Source: an uncultured Flavobacteriaceae bacterium (GTDB lineage Bacteria > Bacteroidota > Bacteroidia > Flavobacteriales > Flavobacteriaceae). From it: DNA of 39,786 bases. How positions within the stretch are numbered: position 1 is the stretch's first letter; each line of letters starts with the position of its first letter. A program made the position numbers and the translations under genes. Positions 25,493 through 34,349 of the stretch are shown here, piece after piece. The notes below the pieces were generated by a model. The model did no database searches, had not been told where the DNA came from, and worked only from the letters and a program-made list of their open reading frames with translations. The stretch lies in contig CANLCJ010000037.1 in NCBI GenBank assembly GCA_947489085.1, positions 1 to 39,786 of the forward strand, given 5' to 3'.

Positions 25493-26317
25493 TTAAGCCA
25501 AATGCTGCGCTTTTTTTCGTTGACTTCGAATTACTAATTTCGAGATATAAATACTTATTTGATATAAAATTAATATAGGAATAGCAACAATAATTTGACT
25601 CGCAATATCTGGTGGTGTTATTATAGCAGAAAGTATAAGTACAACTACCAATGCGTATTTCCTGTATTTTCTTAAAAACTCTGGAGTTACCAAGCCTACT
25701 TTGGTTAAAAAATAAATAATAATGGGCAATTCGAAAATTAAACCAGAAGCCAATACAGAAGCCCTAACTAAGCCTATATAAGAGCTAATATCGATTTGAT
25801 TGTCAACTTTTGCAGAGATATTATAATTCGCTAAAAAATTAATAGAGAGCGGGCAAATTATATAATAGCCAAACAGCACTCCTAGAAAAAATAGTAAAGA
25901 TGAAATAGCGATAAAGCCTCTGGAATATTTGCGTTCATCCTCATGCATAGCAGGGCTTATAAAGCGCCATAATTCAAAAATAATATAAGGAAAAGCTAAG
26001 ATAAAACCACCTAAAACAGCAGTCCATATATCTGCAGAAAATTGCCCTGCCATAGTTCTGTTTTGTAGTATTAGCGGGATTTCATCATTACAGAATGTGG
26101 TTTCAATATTTATAAAATTTGCAGTATCGCATAAAAAACTATAGGTGGGAAAGGTCATTTCCAAAGGCGCAAATATAATTTGATCGAATATAAATTTACT
26201 AGATACAAATGCAATACCGCCAATGGCAACTATAGCAATAATTATTCTTATTAAGTGCCAGCGCAATTCTTCGAGATGGTCTAGAAAAGACATCTCATTT
26301 ACATTTTTTTTTGCCAT
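25493..26317 (-). CDS. tatC: Sec-independent protein translocase TatC
   Basis: A 274-residue inner-membrane receptor of the twin-arginine pathway that exports folded proteins. The cytoplasmic N-terminus has the diagnostic MSFLDHLEELRWHLIR (about 9-24). Six hydrophobic segments follow, with FPYIIFELWRFISPAMHEDERK near 110-131 and FELPIIIYFLTKVGLVTPEFLRKYRKY near 200-226. Its first base overlaps the kdsD stop (TAATG). TatA/B is not in the window. Confidence 0.96.
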   Translation of the reverse strand: MAKKNVNEMSFLDHLEELRWHLIRIIIAIVAIGGIAFVSSKFIFDQIIFAPLEMTFPTYSFLCDTANFINIETTFCNDEIPLILQNRTMAGQFSADIWTAVLGGFILAFPYIIFELWRFISPAMHEDERKYSRGFIAISSLLFFLGVLFGYYIICPLSINFLANYNISAKVDNQIDISSYIGLVRASVLASGLIFELPIIIYFLTKVGLVTPEFLRKYRKYALVVVLILSAIITPPDIASQIIVAIPILILYQISIYISKLVIRSQRKKAQHLA

Positions 26318-27270
26318 TATATAATACCTTCTCTTACTAAATCGTGAATATGTATAATTCCATTGTATTTGCCATTGTCTTCTACTAATAGTTGGGAGAT
26401 ACCGTTATCTTCCATTATTTCCTTAGCGTCTACAGCCATAGCGTTACTATCTATGCGTTTTGGCGATGTACTCATTATATCCATAGCTGTTAAATTTTTA
26501 AAATCATCGGTTTGGCTTAGCATGCGTCTTAAATCGCCATCGGTTATTACCCCTAAAAGAACACCGTTTTCTACTACAGCTGTAACTCCTAAGCGTTTTT
26601 CAGTAATCTCAACAATAACGTGCTTAATATTAGTGTTAGGAGTTACTTTAGGCTTAGCGTTAACAGCCGCAATATCGCTAACCCTTAAATAAAGTTTTTT
26701 GCCTAAAGCCCCACCAGGGTGGTACTTGGCAAAATCTGTACTAGAAAAGCCTCTCTTTTTTAACAAACAAACGGCAAGTGCATCTCCAATAACCATTTGG
26801 GCTGTAGTACTGGTTGTGGGTGCTAAGTTGTTGGGGCAGGCTTCTTTCTCTACATAGGCATTTAAAATAAAATCTGCTTGCTGTCCTAAAAAAGAGGTCT
26901 TAACGCTTGTAATTGCAATCATTTTATTTTTTGCAGCTTTAATAAAAGGCACAAGTACTTTAATTTCTGGAGTATTGCCACTTTTAGAAATGCAAATAAC
27001 AACATCATCCTTTAATATAAGCCCTAAGTCTCCGTGAATGGCATCTGCTGCGTGCATAAAAATAGCAGGTGTGCCTGTAGAGTTTAGCGTAGCTACAACT
27101 TTGGTAGCTATAATAGCACTTTTACCAACCCCCGTAATAATAACACGACCTTTGGAATTAAAAATAAGATCTACGCTATTAGCGAAATCTTCATCAACCA
27201 GTGTAGAAAGGTGGGAAATAGCTTTGGCCTCCGATAATATGGTTTTTTTTGCTATTTCTATAGTATTCAT
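26317..27270 (-). CDS. kdsD: D-arabinose-5-phosphate isomerase (SIS-CBS type)
   Basis: A 317-residue cytosolic enzyme (EC 5.3.1.13) interconverting ribulose-5-P and arabinose-5-P, the first step towards Kdo. The SIS domain (about 35-170) has ITGVGKSAIIATKV and STGTPAIFMHAADAIHGDLG. Two CBS modules fill 200-317 (GVITDGDLRR; QLLVEDNGKYNGIIHIHDL). A few more codons are open to a TTG upstream, but the ATG at 27270 gives the normal MNTIEIAKK start. KpsF and GutQ are paralogues with the same chemistry. It heads the kdsD-tatC-lptB group and is divergent from recQ. Confidence 0.93.
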   Translation of the reverse strand: MNTIEIAKKTILSEAKAISHLSTLVDEDFANSVDLIFNSKGRVIITGVGKSAIIATKVVATLNSTGTPAIFMHAADAIHGDLGLILKDDVVICISKSGNTPEIKVLVPFIKAAKNKMIAITSVKTSFLGQQADFILNAYVEKEACPNNLAPTTSTTAQMVIGDALAVCLLKKRGFSSTDFAKYHPGGALGKKLYLRVSDIAAVNAKPKVTPNTNIKHVIVEITEKRLGVTAVVENGVLLGVITDGDLRRMLSQTDDFKNLTAMDIMSTSPKRIDSNAMAVDAKEIMEDNGISQLLVEDNGKYNGIIHIHDLVREGII

Positions 27271-27443
27271 TGTGTTATTCAAACTCTTTTTTCTTTATGG
27301 TGATAACTCTTCTAATGATTTTTTTATCTTTATTATCTCAATTTAAATTTTTGTTGTAAATTCAAATTCCGTTACAAAATTAACGAAAAAAAGAAAGAGG
27401 TCTCTCCATTACTTTTATTAAATTAAAGGTAATGTATACAGTA

Positions 27444-27475
27444 TTGTATAAATTATTAATTAGTTAATAAATTTT
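27444..27475 (+). promoter_or_regulatory. candidate recQ promoter (TTG-N21-TAAATTTT)
   Basis: TTG (27444-27446), 21 bases and TAAATTTT (27468-27475); the -7 box differs from consensus only in the last base. It lies just 9 bases before the start codon, implying a very short leader. Confidence 0.4.
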
Positions 27476-27484
27476 ATAGATTTT

Positions 27485-29689
27485 ATGTCTGACGTAAAAA
27501 CTAATGTGCATGATGCTTTAAAAAAGTATTTCGGTTTCAATAAATTTAAAGGGCTCCAAGAACCTGTTGTAAAAAGTATATTAGAAGGTAACCATACTTT
27601 TGTAATTATGCCTACAGGCGGCGGCAAATCCTTGTGTTATCAACTCCCCGCATTAATGCAAGAAGGTACAGCCATTGTGGTTTCGCCGTTAATTGCGTTA
27701 ATGAAAAATCAAGTAGACGCTATTCGCGGTGTTTCCAGTAACGATGGTGTTGCTCACGTATTAAATTCTTCGCTTAACAAAACCGAAGTAAAGCGTGTTA
27801 AAGAAGATATTACTTCTGGAATAACGAAACTGCTCTATGTAGCACCAGAATCTTTAACAAAAGAAGAAAATGTAGAATTTTTACGCACTGTAAAAATTTC
27901 TTTTCTAGCTATAGATGAGGCGCATTGTATAAGCGAATGGGGGCACGACTTTAGACCAGAATACAGGAACTTAAGGCATATTATTGGACGTATAGGCGAT
28001 AATATACCTATTATAGGCCTAACAGCTACAGCAACACCTAAGGTACAAGAAGATATTATTAAAAATTTAGGTATATCTGGTGCAAGAACCTTTAAAGCGT
28101 CCTTTAATAGACCAAATTTATATTACGAGGTAAGGCCTAAAACCAAAAATGTAGATGCAGACATTATAAGATTTGTAAAACAGAACGAAGGCAAATCGGG
28201 TATTATTTACTGTTTAAGTAGAAAACGTGTTGAAGAGTTAGCTCAAGTTTTACAAGTAAACGGTATAAATGCAGTGCCTTATCATGCAGGTTTAGATGCT
28301 AAAACACGATCTAGCCACCAAGATAAATTTTTAATGGAAGATGTTGAGGTTGTTGTTGCTACAATTGCCTTTGGTATGGGTATAGATAAGCCAGATGTTA
28401 GATTTGTAATACACCACGATATTCCTAAAAGTATAGAAAGTTATTACCAAGAAACAGGCCGCGCAGGCCGTGATGGGGGCGAAGGGCACTGTTTAGCTTA
28501 CTATGCTTATAAAGACATAGAAAAGTTAGAGAAATTCATGTCTGGTAAGCCAGTTGCAGAACAAGAAATAGGGCATGCGCTATTACAAGAAGTTGTAGCT
28601 TTTGCAGAAACGTCCATATCTCGACGTAAATTTATTTTACATTATTTTGGAGAAGCTTTCGATACGGAAACTGGAGAAGGAGGCGATATGGATGATAATG
28701 TAAGACATCCTAAGGCGCAAACAGAGGCTAAAGACAATGCACAATTACTTTTAGAGATTGTAAAAAATACTAATGCAAAGTACAAATCGAAAGATTTGGT
28801 TAATGTTATAACCGGTAAAGAGAATGCTCTAATAAATTCTCATAAAACTAACGAACAGCCCTTTTTTGGAAAAGGCAAACACGAGGAAGCCAAATATTGG
28901 ATGGCGCTACTGCGCCAAGTTTTAGTAGCAGGATACTTAAGAAAAGATATTGAAACGTACGGGGTAATTAAACTAACACCCCAAGGAGACGCTTTTATAG
29001 AGCAGCCTTCCTCTTTTAAAATGACAGCCGATCATGTATTCGATGCTAATACAGATAATGCTGGTATTATTACCGCAGCAAAAGGAGGCACAGCTGTAGC
29101 AGATGCAGTATTAATGGGCATGCTTAAAGATTTACGCAAAAAAAATGCAAAAAAAATTGGAGTACCGCCGTTTGTTATTTTTCAAGACCCTTCTTTAGAA
29201 GACATGGCTTTAAAATACCCTGTAAACCTAGCAGAGCTAAGTAATGTACACGGTGTTGGAGATGGTAAAGCAAAAAAATACGGTAAAGATTTTGTAGATC
29301 TTATTGCCAAATATGTTGAGGATAATGATATTGTGCGTCCAGATGATCTTGTTGTAAAATCTACTGGAATTAATTCGGCAAACAAGCTTTACATTATACA
29401 AAATATAGATAGAAAACTTCCTCTAGACGATATTGCATCTTCCAAAGGCATGTCTATGGAAGATTTTATTAAAGAGATGGAGGTTATTGTATTTTCTGGA
29501 ACAAAGCTAAATATAGACTATTGGTTGGAAGATATTCTAGATGAAGACCAGCAGGAAGAAATACACGAGTATTTTATGGAATCGGAAACCGATAGTATAA
29601 AAGACGCCATAGAAGAATTTGATGGCGATTACGACGATGAAGAATTACGCTTATACCGCATAAAATTTATTAGTGAAGTGGCAAATTAA
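27485..29689 (+). CDS. recQ: ATP-dependent DNA helicase RecQ
   Basis: A 734-residue 3'-5' DNA helicase of recombination and repair. Walker A is PTGGGKSL (43-50), DEAH is in LAIDEAHCISEWGHDFRPEYR (141-161), motif V is FGMGIDKPDVRFVIHHDIP, and the arginine-finger motif VI is QETGRAGRDGG. The RQC part begins near 370 with SISRRKFILHYFGEAF. The HRDC-like domain lies near 540-620 (VPPFVIFQDPSLEDMA; NVHGVGDGKAKKYG), and an acidic tail runs from about 690. The four Zn-binding cysteines of E. coli RecQ are absent: Ser replaces the first (SISRRK) and GDMDDN stands where C-x2-C-x2-C would be. I believe this is usual in flavobacterial RecQ. Confidence 0.95.
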   Translation: MSDVKTNVHDALKKYFGFNKFKGLQEPVVKSILEGNHTFVIMPTGGGKSLCYQLPALMQEGTAIVVSPLIALMKNQVDAIRGVSSNDGVAHVLNSSLNKTEVKRVKEDITSGITKLLYVAPESLTKEENVEFLRTVKISFLAIDEAHCISEWGHDFRPEYRNLRHIIGRIGDNIPIIGLTATATPKVQEDIIKNLGISGARTFKASFNRPNLYYEVRPKTKNVDADIIRFVKQNEGKSGIIYCLSRKRVEELAQVLQVNGINAVPYHAGLDAKTRSSHQDKFLMEDVEVVVATIAFGMGIDKPDVRFVIHHDIPKSIESYYQETGRAGRDGGEGHCLAYYAYKDIEKLEKFMSGKPVAEQEIGHALLQEVVAFAETSISRRKFILHYFGEAFDTETGEGGDMDDNVRHPKAQTEAKDNAQLLLEIVKNTNAKYKSKDLVNVITGKENALINSHKTNEQPFFGKGKHEEAKYWMALLRQVLVAGYLRKDIETYGVIKLTPQGDAFIEQPSSFKMTADHVFDANTDNAGIITAAKGGTAVADAVLMGMLKDLRKKNAKKIGVPPFVIFQDPSLEDMALKYPVNLAELSNVHGVGDGKAKKYGKDFVDLIAKYVEDNDIVRPDDLVVKSTGINSANKLYIIQNIDRKLPLDDIASSKGMSMEDFIKEMEVIVFSGTKLNIDYWLEDILDEDQQEEIHEYFMESETDSIKDAIEEFDGDYDDEELRLYRIKFISEVAN

Positions 29690-29800
29690 TGCATTTTATA
29701 GTTGTAATACAGTGCATTAAATAATTTTGCATATCCAACAAAGGGCAAAGTACAAGTGAGTTTTAAAAGCGAAATACTTCACACTTCAAGCTAACTTCCT

Positions 29801-29808
29801 TATATTTG
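29801..29808 (+). promoter_or_regulatory. -7 element TATATTTG before the immunophilin gene
   Basis: Exact match to TAnnTTTG, 21 bases before the ATG at 29830. A TTG inside this box is in frame with the gene but cannot be the start if this is the promoter. No good -33 TTG is seen. Confidence 0.55.
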
Positions 29809-29829
29809 CTGCTCTTAAAAAATAGAACA

Positions 29830-30762
29830 ATGCAAGACGGATTATACGCAAAATTCAATACTCCAAAAGGAGAAATAGTAGTAAACTTAGAGTATAAGAA
29901 AACACCAGGAACTGTAGGTAACTTTGTTGCTTTAGCAGAAGGTAACCTTGAAAACTCTGCAAAACCTCAAGGCACTCCTTATTACAATGGGTTGAAATTT
30001 CACAGAGTAATCCCAGATTTTATGATACAAGGGGGATGCCCTCAAGGTTCTGGTGCAGGAAATCCAGGGTATCAGTTCGATGATGAATTTCACCCAGATT
30101 TAAAACACGACGGTCCAGGAGTATTATCTATGGCCAATGCAGGACCAGGTACAAATGGAAGTCAATTTTTTATAACACATACAGAAACTGCTTGGCTAGA
30201 TGGTAAGCACACTGTATTTGGTAAAGTGATAGAAGGACAAGATGTTGTAGATGCTGTAAGCCAAGGCGATACTATAGAAAGTTTAGAAATTGTTAAAGTA
30301 GGGGAAGAAGCCAATGCATTTAATGCTGTAGAAGCATTTAGAACTTTTGAAGGTTCTAGAGAAGCACGGTTAGCAGAAGAAAAAGCACAACAAGAAGCTG
30401 AGTTAGATAAAGTAGCAGCAGGTTTCGAAAAAACAGATAGTGGATTGCGCTACCAAATACTTCAAAAAGGAAGTGGTGTTAAAGCAGAAAAAGGTAAAAC
30501 AGTTTCTGTACATTACAAAGGCCAGTTATTAGACGGAACAGTATTCGATTCCTCATATAAAAGAAACGAACCCATAGATTTTCCTTTAGGCGTAGGGCAA
30601 GTTATTCCAGGATGGGATGAAGGTATCGGCTTATTAAATGTAGGCGCTAAAGCAAGATTAGTAATACCTAGTGCTTTGGCTTATGGTAGTAGAGGTGCAG
30701 GCGGTGTTATACCTCCAGATGCAAATTTAATTTTCGATGTAGAATTAATGGATGTAAAGTAA
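29830..30762 (+). CDS. dual-family peptidyl-prolyl isomerase (cyclophilin-FKBP fusion)
   Basis: A 310-residue protein joining two unrelated prolyl-isomerase folds. Residues about 1-150 are a cyclophilin: [26 protein letters not shown], and [13 protein letters not shown] charged helix (about 170-205, rich in Glu/Ala/Lys) links it to an FKBP domain (about 208-310): [31 protein letters not shown], and [23 protein letters not shown]. No signal peptide, so cytosolic. Such dual immunophilins are described from Flavobacterium and from apicomplexans. The start is ATG at 29830; an upstream TTG lies inside the promoter box. A strong terminator follows. Confidence 0.94.
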   Translation: MQDGLYAKFNTPKGEIVVNLEYKKTPGTVGNFVALAEGNLENSAKPQGTPYYNGLKFHRVIPDFMIQGGCPQGSGAGNPGYQFDDEFHPDLKHDGPGVLSMANAGPGTNGSQFFITHTETAWLDGKHTVFGKVIEGQDVVDAVSQGDTIESLEIVKVGEEANAFNAVEAFRTFEGSREARLAEEKAQQEAELDKVAAGFEKTDSGLRYQILQKGSGVKAEKGKTVSVHYKGQLLDGTVFDSSYKRNEPIDFPLGVGQVIPGWDEGIGLLNVGAKARLVIPSALAYGSRGAGGVIPPDANLIFDVELMDVK

Positions 30763-30795
30763 AAATACAAGATTAAAAGCTTAATATTATCGATG

Positions 30796-30821
30796 AAGCG
30801 CTCTTTTGGAGCGCTTTTTTT
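30796..30821 (+). terminator. intrinsic terminator of the immunophilin gene
   Basis: AAGCGCTC, a 5-base loop, GAGCGCTT and then a T-run. Confidence 0.93.
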
Positions 30822-30900
30822 GTTATTTATGTGATTATTTTGAGTTTTAATGGTAGAATCATAAAAAAAATGACGAAATTTAAATAAATCTCAACCCCAC

Positions 30901-30908
30901 TATATTTG
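30901..30908 (+). promoter_or_regulatory. -7 element TATATTTG before the small cytosolic protein
   Basis: Exact TAnnTTTG match that overlaps the only TTG available as a start for the next gene, which makes that gene's true start uncertain. No -33 TTG at the right distance. Confidence 0.45.
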
Positions 30909-31325
30909 GTAAGCGTTAAACATACAGATCTGTACTTAGATGTACTCTTAGAATTAAATTACGATTTTGGCGATGTTTTTATTTTGGAAGGCTTAATTGT
31001 TATTTCGGAAATTAAAGCGGGAGTCAACGTAAGTTGGAATCTACATGGAAAACAAATGGCTAAAGATCTTACCCATTTTTTAGGAGAACATAGTAAAGAT
31101 GTAATATACATTTCTAACCGCATCAATTCTTACTCTGTAGTGGCGTTAGATTGGGTAAAGTTTTTTAAAAACAGCTATACACTAAAAGCCTACTACATTA
31201 TCTCAGATAAGCCCAATAGCAAGTTTAATATCATGATAGAAAATCTCTTTTTTAATAATAAGATAAAAACTTTCGATTCTTTGCACATGGCAATAAACTG
31301 GAGTAAAAAAGGCGCAATATATTAG
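30906..31325 (+). CDS. small cytosolic protein of unknown function (start uncertain)
   Basis: Up to 139 residues, alternating strands and helices: LNYDFGDVFILEGLIVISEIKAG, KDVIYISNRINSYSVVALDWVKF, LKAYYIISDKPNSKFNIMIENLFF, FDSLHMAINW. The pattern (acidic strand, YISNRINSYSV, a closing helix with DSLHMAINW) resembles small STAS/SpoIIAA-like proteins common in Bacteroidetes; I cannot name a function. No ATG lies near the N-terminus. The possible starts are TTG at 30906, inside a perfect -7 box, or CTG at 30930. If the box is used, CTG or another rare codon must start translation, or the gene is broken at its 5' end. The region from LNYDFGD on is certainly coding-like. Confidence 0.6.
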   Translation: MVSVKHTDLYLDVLLELNYDFGDVFILEGLIVISEIKAGVNVSWNLHGKQMAKDLTHFLGEHSKDVIYISNRINSYSVVALDWVKFFKNSYTLKAYYIISDKPNSKFNIMIENLFFNNKIKTFDSLHMAINWSKKGAIY

Positions 31326-31422
31326 TGCCATGTCATTTAAAATTTAAGCGCTTGTGTTGCGGGCGTGTAATTATTTTACAAATGTAAATCGTATAATTCG
31401 GTAGTTGTATGTCAATTCCATA

Positions 31423-32241
31423 TCATGCTTTTAAGTATAGCAAAGGATCTGGATACATATATTCGTAGTCTAGCATAGATCTACTCTTAGCATTAGATAT
31501 AATTTTATAAGAAGTTGCATTGTCCTGTAAAAAAGTAGGAGGCGTAAGCCCAATTTTTAAAGCAGCTTCAGTATAAAAAATCTTTCGTAAAGGATGCTTA
31601 TCGGCACAGCCATTAATAATTTCGCCCCAAACGTGTTTTTGTAAAATAGCGTTTATGAGACCGATACAATCGTCTCTGTGGATAATGTTAACAGGAGCAT
31701 CTCCATTTTTCAACTCTTTTTTATTGGCTAAAAATCTGCCAGGTAAACGATCGTAACCCACTAGGCCAGAAAATCTTAATATGGTTAATCGAGCGCCTAA
31801 AGCATCTTGTAATAAGCGCTCTACTGCTAGCACAGCCTTACCAGAGGCTTTCTCTGGTTGTGCATCTAGATGCTCTAAAATAACAGCATTTGTATTCTTG
31901 TAGACAGAAGTAGAGCTTATAAAAATAACCTTTTGCGAATTGGAGATATAAGGTAATATACTTTGTATTTGCTTTTGGTACACCTCTATAATATTGGGAA
32001 CGCGTTTGGGCGGAAAATTAATAATAATAACATCGCTATCCTTTAAAAAGGATTTATAAACATCGCCATCTGTTTTCCCTAGGGTAAGCAAAAAAGGCGT
32101 GATATTTTTATGCTTAAGCAACTCTATTTTAGATGGTGTTGTTGTAGAGCCTTTAACGGCGATTTGCTGTGCTATAAAGTTAGTGGCTAATGGTAGCCCT
32201 AACCAGCCACACCCCAAAACACTTATGTTTTTAATTGTCAT
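31423..32241 (-). CDS. NAD(P)-binding epimerase/reductase-like protein (YeeZ-like)
   Basis: A 272-residue extended-SDR-like protein. The N-terminal Rossmann motif is VLGCGWLGLPLATNF (about 8-22; GxGxxG form), and the strand IINFPPKRV is near 75. SSTSVYKN (about 109-116) stands where SDR enzymes have Ser and Tyr, and VGYDRLPGRFLANK follows near 163. NIIHRDDCIGLINAIL near 185 is typical of NAD-dependent epimerases. The match is to the YeeZ/YlbE-like group of unproven substrate. It follows the second sterol-desaturase-type gene on the same strand after 63 bases, so the two are probably co-transcribed. Confidence 0.8.
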   Translation of the reverse strand: MTIKNISVLGCGWLGLPLATNFIAQQIAVKGSTTTPSKIELLKHKNITPFLLTLGKTDGDVYKSFLKDSDVIIINFPPKRVPNIIEVYQKQIQSILPYISNSQKVIFISSTSVYKNTNAVILEHLDAQPEKASGKAVLAVERLLQDALGARLTILRFSGLVGYDRLPGRFLANKKELKNGDAPVNIIHRDDCIGLINAILQKHVWGEIINGCADKHPLRKIFYTEAALKIGLTPPTFLQDNATSYKIISNAKSRSMLDYEYMYPDPLLYLKA

Positions 32242-32304
32242 TATTTTATACTTATTTAATAAGGTTTTTAAGGTATATGTCTTGTAATTTATTAAGAGTA
32301 GCCA

Positions 32305-33447
32305 TTAACGTTTACTCTTTTCTTCAGGCAATAAATCATTCTTAAAAGGATTTTTTGTAAATGGAAATAGAAGCTGTTTTGTAAATCCTTTAGGGAAAGA
32401 AGCATCTATAAGACCAGTACCTTTAGGCCATTTGTTTTTAGGAAGGTAATACGTACCAAAAATTTTATCGATAACAGGAAATACCACAGCAAAATTATTG
32501 CCATAATGTTCTGGCTCTTCACAATGGTGCCAGTGGTGGTACTGTGGCGTGGTAATAATGTATTTTAAAAACCCAAAATTTAGTCGCGTATTGGCGTGTA
32601 TTAAAACCGCATGAATGGCAATAAAAAGGATGTAAACATTAAAAGTTATTGTAGAAAACCCCAATACATAAAGAGGAATATAGGTAATACTTCGCGTAAA
32701 AAAAATGTCTATAAAATGCGTTCTTGTACCTGCCAGCCAATCCATATGTTGTGTGGAATGGTGTATGGAATGGAATCGCCATAAATAGTGGTGAGAATGG
32801 AAAAAACGATGTGCCCAATATTGAAAAATATCTGTTATAAAAAGCGCTAGAAGAAGTTCTACGACAAATGGTAAATTAGAGATCCACAAATGTACTTGGT
32901 CTAAATTCATCCACCCAAAAAACGCAACGGCAGGCTTTTTTGTAATAACACCAAATAATTGAATGGCCAAATGGCTAATACCAAAATAAATAAGGTCTGT
33001 TCGCCATTCTTCATGAAATTTAGATTGAAATTTATGTTTAGGAAAAGCCAATTCTATAGGTACAAAAAGTAAGGCCATAATTAACAGATCTAAAATAAGC
33101 CAATCTAAACCAATGCTCCAGTCCATTTTTTCTACAGCTCTACCTTCCACCGTAATTCCTCCAAGTACAACGGTTAACACACCTAAACAAATGCCAATTA
33201 AAGCATTTGTTTTAACTTTGTTAAGGAGTATGCTAATAAGAGCGAAAAGAAATGTGGCAATTATACCGCCAAGCATAAGGTTTTCGGCAATTTGTGCGGT
33301 GTATATTTCCCGAAATTCTGGAGTTGTTAGGTATTCTGGAAATTTAAAACATAGAATACCTGCTAGAGATAAAGCGCCTAGAAATACAGAAATAGCACCG
33401 CTAATTCGGCCTTCACCGACACGCATTCGGGGTGTTTCATTTTTCAT
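32305..33447 (-). CDS. sterol desaturase / fatty-acid hydroxylase family enzyme, second member
   Basis: A 380-residue integral-membrane di-iron enzyme. Its N-terminal 140 residues carry four extra hydrophobic segments not found in the 296-residue relative at 16137. The iron-binding histidines are His213 and His217 (HRFFH), His226, 229 and 230 (HSIHH), His234, and His304, 305, 307 and 308 (HHWHH). The stretch RFHSIHHSTQHMDWLAGTRTH near 224-244 is typical of the C-5 sterol desaturase-like group in bacteria. The lipid substrate is unknown. It is first of a two-gene minus-strand group with the epimerase-like gene. Confidence 0.9.
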   Translation of the reverse strand: MKNETPRMRVGEGRISGAISVFLGALSLAGILCFKFPEYLTTPEFREIYTAQIAENLMLGGIIATFLFALISILLNKVKTNALIGICLGVLTVVLGGITVEGRAVEKMDWSIGLDWLILDLLIMALLFVPIELAFPKHKFQSKFHEEWRTDLIYFGISHLAIQLFGVITKKPAVAFFGWMNLDQVHLWISNLPFVVELLLALFITDIFQYWAHRFFHSHHYLWRFHSIHHSTQHMDWLAGTRTHFIDIFFTRSITYIPLYVLGFSTITFNVYILFIAIHAVLIHANTRLNFGFLKYIITTPQYHHWHHCEEPEHYGNNFAVVFPVIDKIFGTYYLPKNKWPKGTGLIDASFPKGFTKQLLFPFTKNPFKNDLLPEEKSKR

Positions 33448-33644
33448 AAGTTAGTGTGTTTAGGTTATTAAAGATTATAAGTTATAAAAATATAACGGTA
33501 TCTCTATACAACACTTTTAAATTAGTTTTAAAAGCGTAACCAAATCTGTATTATTTGTACGTCTATTTTATTAAGGTAGATTAAGCTTTAACCCTTGATA
33601 AATTAGAGGAAAATCTAACACAAACAGTTAATTATGCTTAGCAA

Positions 33645-34199
33645 TTATTTCCATTTTATGTTACAACCAATACTCGGTTTTTGAGTCGTATTGTTTGGAG
33701 AGCCGTTAAGCAAACACTCGATGGCATGTTTCAAATCTTCTCCAGTAACAGGAATGCCGTTTCCAGGTCTAGAATCGTCCAATTGCCCTCTGTATTCCAA
33801 CTCTAAATCAGCATTAAAAAGGTATAAATCTGGCGTACAAGCTGCATCATAGGCTTTGGCAACAGTTTGCGATTCATCGTATAAATAAGGGAAAGAGTAG
33901 CCCTCATTTTTTGCATGTGTATGCATGTGTTCTGGGCCATCTTGCGGATAATTTATAGCATCGTTACTAGATATGGCTATAAAAGAAATTCCTTTTGCAG
34001 TGTAACTATTTGCTAATGCTACCAAAGCCGCGTTAACATGAATTACAAAAGGGCAATGGTTGCATATAAACATAATAACGGTGCCTTTTTCGCCTCTCAA
34101 TGTTTGTAAATTCAGAGTGTTTTGAGATACAGTATCCAAAAGTGAAAAATGAGGTGCTTTTGTGCCTAAAGGCAGCATATTTGATGGAGTTCTAGCCAT
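33645..34199 (-). CDS. thioredoxin-family (AhpC/TSA-like) protein
   Basis: A 184-residue thioredoxin-fold protein. From the ATG at 34199: MLPLGTKAPHFSLLDT, then strand TVIMFICNHCPFVIH with a redox pair Cys46-x2-Cys49 (CNHC), ISFIAISSND, FPYLYDESQTVAKAYDAACTPDLYLF with the cis-Pro segment ACTPD, and YRGQLDDSRPGN near 140. This is the peroxiredoxin-like thioredoxin family common in marine bacteria; disulfide reductase or peroxidase activity is inferred. The frame is open for 23 more codons upstream, but those encode no leader or conserved sequence, so the ATG at MARTPSNM is preferred. It is divergent from the CsaA-like gene. Confidence 0.9.
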   Translation of the reverse strand: MARTPSNMLPLGTKAPHFSLLDTVSQNTLNLQTLRGEKGTVIMFICNHCPFVIHVNAALVALANSYTAKGISFIAISSNDAINYPQDGPEHMHTHAKNEGYSFPYLYDESQTVAKAYDAACTPDLYLFNADLELEYRGQLDDSRPGNGIPVTGEDLKHAIECLLNGSPNNTTQKPSIGCNIKWK

Positions 34200-34349
34200 G
34201 ATATCGATTGTTTTTTCCAAAGTTCGATATTTCGTAACAAAAACTCTAATAAGTAGCGCCAAAATCATGCTAAGAATTCATACTTTTATTTGGAACGATA
34301 GTTTCAGTGTAGCCATCTCCACCAAAGCAGCCAATATATACCGTAAAAT

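Noticed and set aside
29686-29720. Inverted repeat TTAATGCA / TGCATTAA after recQ as a terminator
   Set aside because: Arms of eight bases around a 19-base loop and no T-run; too weak to call.
34200-34268. N-terminal extension of the thioredoxin-family protein
   Set aside because: The 23 extra residues show neither a proper signal peptide nor conserved sequence; the ATG at 34199 gives the normal family start.
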